A stretch of 64,000 nt of DNA from Oscillospiraceae bacterium. GTDB taxonomy: Bacteria > Bacillota > Clostridia > Oscillospirales > Oscillospiraceae. A model generated the notes under the pieces. That model worked only from the letters and a program-made list of their open reading frames with translations, had not been told where the DNA came from and made no database searches. Shown piece after piece: positions 60,589 through 64,000 of this stretch; the first letter of the stretch is position 1, and each line of letters starts with the position of its first letter. A program made the translations under genes and the position numbers. The DNA lies in the NCBI GenBank assembly GCA_017561205.1, contig JAFZDL010000025.1:62001-126000 (forward strand), given 5' to 3'.

Positions 60589-60844
60589 CCTCATCTCTCG
60601 TTGCCGCCGGATTTGGCACCTTATGCGAAGGAATCTCTAATCAAAACTTTTGCACGCTCCGCTGGCATCTTTTTCCCGTGAACATCAGAAAAAGTCACTT
60701 GAAATACACAAAGTATTCCTAAGCACCTTTTTCTTCGTCACAGAAAAAATCTGCTCACCGGATCGCGCAACCGTTTTGATCAGAAATCCCTCTGACAGGT
60801 TGCCGGGTTTCATCGGGCCGTTCCCTCCACCGCTCTTGATAAGG
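60589..60844 (-). ncRNA. SAM-I (S-box) riboswitch with a giant P3 extension
   Basis: P1 pairs CCTTATC (60838-60844) with GATGAGG (60589-60595). The conserved blocks AAGAGCGGTGGAGGGA, GGCCCGATGAAACCCGGCAACC and AAGGTGCCAAATCC are present on the minus strand. P3 closes with ACCT (60797-60800) and AGGT (60618-60621), but the intervening segment is about 175 nt where roughly 15-25 nt is normal. It folds as one long rod: 60773-60783 with 60637-60647, 60764-60770 with 60650-60656, 60738-60749 with 60669-60682, 60727-60734 with 60687-60694, and an AATAC/GTATT tip. The 256-nt aptamer is about twice normal size. Confidence 0.9.
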
Positions 60845-60864
60845 CTTGTATGCAGTTCGGTGAT

Positions 60865-60892
60865 ATTCTACACGAAATTATAAAAATGTCAA
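60865..60892 (-). promoter_or_regulatory. Promoter of the metK riboswitch transcript
   Basis: TTGACA (60887-60892), 16 nt, TAGAAT (60865-60870). Confidence 0.7.
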
Positions 60893-60905
60893 GTATTTTT
60901 TGATT

Positions 60906-60921
60906 TTTTCTTATAAGAAAA
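60906..60921. promoter_or_regulatory. 16-bp palindrome between metK and the rhomboid-like gene
   Basis: TTTTCTTATAAGAAAA, a perfect palindrome 14 bp upstream of the metK -35 and before the divergent gene, where TTTATAAT at 60923-60930 may be a -10. It is a possible shared operator. Confidence 0.35.
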
Positions 60922-60994
60922 GTTTATAATCCTTTATAGACATTTTCAGGAAATGATGATATGATAGTAGCAATTATGTTAGGAGTTGATCGCT

Positions 60995-61912
60995 TTGAAT
61001 AATCTGAGGCGAGGATTTGAACGCTTATGCTTCCGCAACCGGGACAAAGGCATTCCAAATTTGATGCTTTATATCGCCCTGGGCAATGCCCTTGTTATCG
61101 TGATGTCCATGATCAACGGCGGTATTGTTCTTTACGAGCTTTTGAGTTTTGACAAGACCAAGATCCTGGAAGGTCAGGTTTGGCGACTGTTCACTTATGT
61201 GTTCACCCAATCCGGCAATGGCATCATCGATCTGCTTTTCCTCTACTTTTTCTATTTGATCGGCAGACACATAGAAAACAGCATGGGTGTGTTCAAGTTT
61301 AACCTGTATTACTTCTCCGGTATCATTTTGATGGATATTTTCGCGATGCTCTTCTGCCCTATCATCCCGGACACACTCGTTATCTATACAATTTTGCCCT
61401 ACGGAGAAATGGCCGGTTATCTGCATATGAGCTTATTTTTGACCTTTGCTACGCTCCACCCGGACAGCCGTTTTTTGATTATGTTCATCATTCCGATCAA
61501 GGGTTGGGTGCTTGCGCTGATCTATTTGGGATTGGAGATTATTCAGATCTTCAATTTAAGCTACCCTGTTATGCTGTTCCCCCACAATTTGTTCCCGCTG
61601 GTAGCTTTGGCAAATTACTTGCTGTTTATGGGTTCTGATCTTAAAAATCTGCTGCCCCTTTCCTGGCGGGTAAAGGCCGGTAAGGCCGTTAATTCTAAAA
61701 CAGTTAAAAAAACCGGTGTTACGCCGCTTCCTACCAGCATGGACTATAAGCGACCCGCTCCCCGCCCCCAGGATTACAACCATCGCTGCACTGTTTGCGG
61801 CCGGACGGACACGGAATTCCCGGATTTGGAGTTCCGGTATTGCTCCCGCTGCAGCGGCTATCACTGCTACTGCGAAGATCACATCAACAATCACGAACAC
61901 ATTGAAGAATAA
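60995..61912 (+). CDS. Rhomboid-like membrane protein with C-terminal zinc-ribbon-like tail
   Basis: 305 residues, TTG start at 60995 with AGGAG 9 nt upstream. Six or so membrane helices resemble the rhomboid/Der1 layout (LEGQVWRLFTYVFTQSGNG, then HMSLFLTFATLHPDSRFLIMFIIPIKGW). The serine motif GxSG and catalytic His are not evident, so it is probably a pseudoprotease. The tail has CTVCGRTD and YCSRCSGYHCYCEDH, a Cys/His-rich zinc-binding pattern. It starts the thyA-folA strand unit, 21 bp before thyA. Confidence 0.75.
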   Translation: MNNLRRGFERLCFRNRDKGIPNLMLYIALGNALVIVMSMINGGIVLYELLSFDKTKILEGQVWRLFTYVFTQSGNGIIDLLFLYFFYLIGRHIENSMGVFKFNLYYFSGIILMDIFAMLFCPIIPDTLVIYTILPYGEMAGYLHMSLFLTFATLHPDSRFLIMFIIPIKGWVLALIYLGLEIIQIFNLSYPVMLFPHNLFPLVALANYLLFMGSDLKNLLPLSWRVKAGKAVNSKTVKKTGVTPLPTSMDYKRPAPRPQDYNHRCTVCGRTDTEFPDLEFRYCSRCSGYHCYCEDHINNHEHIEE

Positions 61913-61933
61913 ATAGATACGGAGGAATTTCCA

Positions 61934-62764
61934 ATGAGCAAAGCTGACGAATTATACCGCCAAACCTGTTTGGATATTTTGGAGAATGGTTTTTACGATA
62001 CCGACCTGGAGGTCCGTCCCCGCTGGGCTGACGGCACACCTGCCCACACTGTCAAAAAGTTCGGCGTGGTGAATCGCTACAACTTGAAAGAAGAGTTCCC
62101 CATCATGACTCTGCGGCGCACCTACTGGAAGTCCGCACTGGACGAGCTGCTGTGGATCTGGCAGAAGAAGTCCAACCGTATTTGCGATCTGGGTAGCCAC
62201 GTTTGGGACGAGTGGGCAGGCGAAGACGGTACCATCGGCAAGGCCTACGGCTACCAGTTAGGTGTAAAGCATCAGTACAAGGAAGGTATGTTCGATCAGG
62301 TAGACCGTGTAATCTATGACCTGAAGAACAACTCTGCCTCCCGCCGTATCCTCACCAACATTTACACTTTTGAGGATCTCCACGAGATGAACCTGTACCC
62401 CTGCGCCTACTCCATGACCTTCAATGTTTCCGGCAATACCCTCAACGGCATTCTCAATCAGCGCAGCCAGGATATGCTCACCGCCAACAACTGGAATGTG
62501 GTGCAGTATTCCATGCTACTGATGATGATGGCCCAGGTTGCCGGTTTGGAAGCCGGCGAGTTGGTACACGTGATCGCCGACTGCCACATCTACGATCGGC
62601 ATATCCCCGCCGTAAAGGCAATGCTGGAGAACGAAGGTTTTGCCGCTCCCAAGGTCACTTTGGACAGTTCTATCACCGACTTCTATCAGTTTACCAAAGA
62701 TAGCTTCAAGGTGGAGAACTATCAGTTCCATCCCTTTGATTTTGAAATTCCTATGGCAATTTGA
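61934..62764 (+). CDS. thyA: Thymidylate synthase
   Basis: 276 residues behind an ACGGAGGAATT site. Catalytic Cys157 lies in LYPCAYSMTFNV, the dUMP-binding Arg in SASRRILTN, and LNQRSQDMLTANNWNVVQYS and HVIADCHIYDRH are conserved. It converts dUMP to dTMP, oxidising methylene-tetrahydrofolate to dihydrofolate, which the next gene product reduces. Confidence 0.96.
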   Translation: MSKADELYRQTCLDILENGFYDTDLEVRPRWADGTPAHTVKKFGVVNRYNLKEEFPIMTLRRTYWKSALDELLWIWQKKSNRICDLGSHVWDEWAGEDGTIGKAYGYQLGVKHQYKEGMFDQVDRVIYDLKNNSASRRILTNIYTFEDLHEMNLYPCAYSMTFNVSGNTLNGILNQRSQDMLTANNWNVVQYSMLLMMMAQVAGLEAGELVHVIADCHIYDRHIPAVKAMLENEGFAAPKVTLDSSITDFYQFTKDSFKVENYQFHPFDFEIPMAI

Positions 62765-62772
62765 GGTAAAGC

Positions 62773-63255
62773 ATGGAACTGATTGTTGCTGTATATGACG
62801 ACTGGGGCATCGGCAAGGACGGCACTCAGCCCATTGCCCTTTCTGCTGACCGGAAGTTCTTCCGGGAAACCACAAAAGGCTCAATGGTGATTGTTGGCCG
62901 CAAGACCCTGGCGGATTTCCCCGGTGGCAGACCCCTGCCCAATCGGGTCAATGTGGTAATGACCCGGCAGGATATAGAAATTCCGGATGTGGTGATCTGC
63001 CACAGCCCGGAAGAAGCACTGGCCCTTGTTAAAACATCCGAAAGAGCTATGGTCATTGGCGGCGGCAGTATTTATAAGCAGATGCTTCCCTACTGCGACA
63101 CCGCCTACATAACCAAGGTACATACCACCCCGGAATCGGATACCTACTTCACTAACCTGGACGCAGATCCCCAATGGAATCTCGCTGAGGTTCTCCAATC
63201 CGGTGAAGAAAACGGCATCTGCTACGAAATGTGCCTATATAAAAAAGCGAACTGA
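62773..63255 (+). CDS. folA: Dihydrofolate reductase
   Basis: 160 residues, 8 bp after thyA (GAGGT site). LIVAVYDDWGIGKDGTQP (Asp near residue 26-30 region and the mobile loop), MVIVGRKTLADFPGGRPLPNRVNVVMTR (NADPH site) and VIGGGSIYKQMLPYCDTAYITKV are typical. It regenerates tetrahydrofolate for ThyA and GlyA. Confidence 0.95.
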   Translation: MELIVAVYDDWGIGKDGTQPIALSADRKFFRETTKGSMVIVGRKTLADFPGGRPLPNRVNVVMTRQDIEIPDVVICHSPEEALALVKTSERAMVIGGGSIYKQMLPYCDTAYITKVHTTPESDTYFTNLDADPQWNLAEVLQSGEENGICYEMCLYKKAN

Positions 63256-63272
63256 AATCAGTTCGCTTTTTT
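63244..63272 (+). terminator. Terminator of thyA-folA
   Basis: Perfect stem AAAGCGAACTGA / TCAGTTCGCTTT with a 2-nt loop and T tail. The folA stop lies in the 5' arm. Confidence 0.85.
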
Positions 63273-63274
63273 AC

Positions 63275-63303
63275 TTGCGTATTTCTCTTTCTGACCGTAT
63301 AAT
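63275..63303 (+). promoter_or_regulatory. Promoter of the Ig-like surface protein gene
   Basis: TTGCGT (63275-63280), 17 nt, TATAAT (63298-63303), about 40 nt before the ATG. Confidence 0.65.
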
Positions 63304-63342
63304 AGATACATCGGAATTCGCAGAAACGGATATAGATAGAAT

Positions 63343-64000
63343 ATGAAGAAATTTTTGATTATATTTTTCTCCTGTTTGCTGGCACTGTCAGTGCTTACCA
63401 CAGGGGCAATTTGGTTATACAACAGGCAGACGAAACCCTCTTCTCCGTCTACCCAATCACCTTTTGCTTATCAGCTAACCGTATCCCTCAATGGTGAACA
63501 GGATACCAAGATTGAATACGGAGAGGTCTACAGGGAGCCGGGCGCTACAGCTCAGCTCATTGGCGGTTACGGCGCATTGGATGTTCCGGTAGAGATTCAG
63601 GGAGAAGTAGACAGCGCAAAAATCGGCACATATATTGTCACTTACACAGCAAAATCTACAGGTTTTACTGCCACTGCCACCCGAAAGATACATATCGTGG
63701 ACACCCAACTCCCCAAAATCACCTTGACAGTTGACCCATATGCCTATACCATACCCGGTCAGCCCTACAAGGAAGAAGGCTTCCGGGCAACAGACAATTA
63801 CGATGGTGATATCACGGACAGAGTCACTTGCGTGGAAGAAAACGGTGTAATTACCTACACCGTGACAGACTCCTCCGGAAACACTTTTTCTACCAAGCGC
63901 ACAATTCATTATTTCGATCCCGGACGCCCCAATCTGAAGCTTACGGGTAGCAATATTCACTTAGTTGCACAAGGGGATCACTTTGTCGACCCCTGGGTAA
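63343..64000 (+). CDS. Membrane-anchored protein with DUF5011/Ig-like repeats, 3' end outside window
   Basis: ATG 63343 opens MKKFLIIFFSCLLALSVLTTGAIWLYNRQ, a signal anchor, then repeated DUF5011-like beta domains: IEYGEVYREPGATAQLIGG, IGTYIVTYTAKSTG, and IPGQPYKEEGFRATDNYDGDITDRVT, ITYTVTDSSGNTFSTKRTIHYFDP. At least 219 residues are in the window and the frame is still open at the edge. Such stalks often carry a C-terminal enzyme (for example a polysaccharide deacetylase), which cannot be seen here. The ribosome site is weak. Confidence 0.8.
   Translation, partial: MKKFLIIFFSCLLALSVLTTGAIWLYNRQTKPSSPSTQSPFAYQLTVSLNGEQDTKIEYGEVYREPGATAQLIGGYGALDVPVEIQGEVDSAKIGTYIVTYTAKSTGFTATATRKIHIVDTQLPKITLTVDPYAYTIPGQPYKEEGFRATDNYDGDITDRVTCVEENGVITYTVTDSSGNTFSTKRTIHYFDPGRPNLKLTGSNIHLVAQGDHFVDPWV

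Noticed and set aside
59451..60722. 423-codon plus-strand frame over metK and its leader
   Set aside because: Antisense to metK and the SAM riboswitch, both certain. The frame is a by-product of codon usage.

Overview
The window looks like a chromosomal segment of an anaerobic, endospore-forming low-to-mid GC Firmicute, most likely a gut Clostridium-class bacterium of the Oscillospiraceae/Ruminococcaceae type. The reasons are the spoIIGA-sigE pair, a SipL-like spore protein, a SpoIID-like/peptidoglycan-binding spore cluster, Rex, strong AGGAGG ribosome sites, frequent TTG starts and SAM-I and glycine riboswitches. No tRNA, rRNA, CRISPR array or insertion sequence was seen. Most genes lie on the minus strand.

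Layout. 1-4.2 kb: serC (cut by the left edge) behind a cofactor-independent phosphoglycerate mutase, then asnB. 4.3-7.0 kb (+): four small or medium genes that look like spore-surface proteins, then pgsA. 7.7-11.6 kb (-): an aminotransferase overlapping an AGCS symporter, an ArsC/Spx-like protein, truA and a 42-codon gene. 11.6-14.1 kb: a copper ATPase whose last 65 codons form an in-frame CopZ-like domain with its own ribosome site. 14.2-21.1 kb: degV, queA-tgt-yajC, dapA, and a glycerophosphodiesterase with an MFS transporter. 21.2-25.2 kb: glyA under a glycine riboswitch, a truncated histidine phosphatase, rex, sigE and spoIIGA. 25.4-29 kb: DUF951, rarA and two CobW-type GTPases; one carries an extreme His/Cys repeat and the other is fused to a DUF1980-like domain.

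29-46 kb is a carbohydrate locus: a CBM9-like/catalytic protein, two remnants of its paralogues, two solute-binding proteins, two permease pairs, and a DUF5696, a Yip1 and an NHL/TPR membrane protein. No matching import ATPase is present, so a shared one elsewhere is inferred. 46-51.2 kb: a MarR-controlled ABC exporter, a YesL-like protein, a structured 3' region and sipL. 51.2-56 kb: livKHMGF. 56.2-59.3 kb: a penicillin-binding protein with an FHA-SEDS fusion. 59.4-60.9 kb: metK under a SAM-I riboswitch whose P3 helix is expanded by a roughly 175-nt rod. 61-64 kb (+): a rhomboid-like protein, thyA, folA and the start of an Ig-like surface protein.

The strongest unusual signals are the giant P3 extension in the metK riboswitch, the copA gene with a nested copZ start, the four-unit His/Cys metal-binding array, the P-loop/DUF1980 fusion, and the glycan locus with deletion-scarred paralogues. 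All calls come from reading the sequence; no database search was run.
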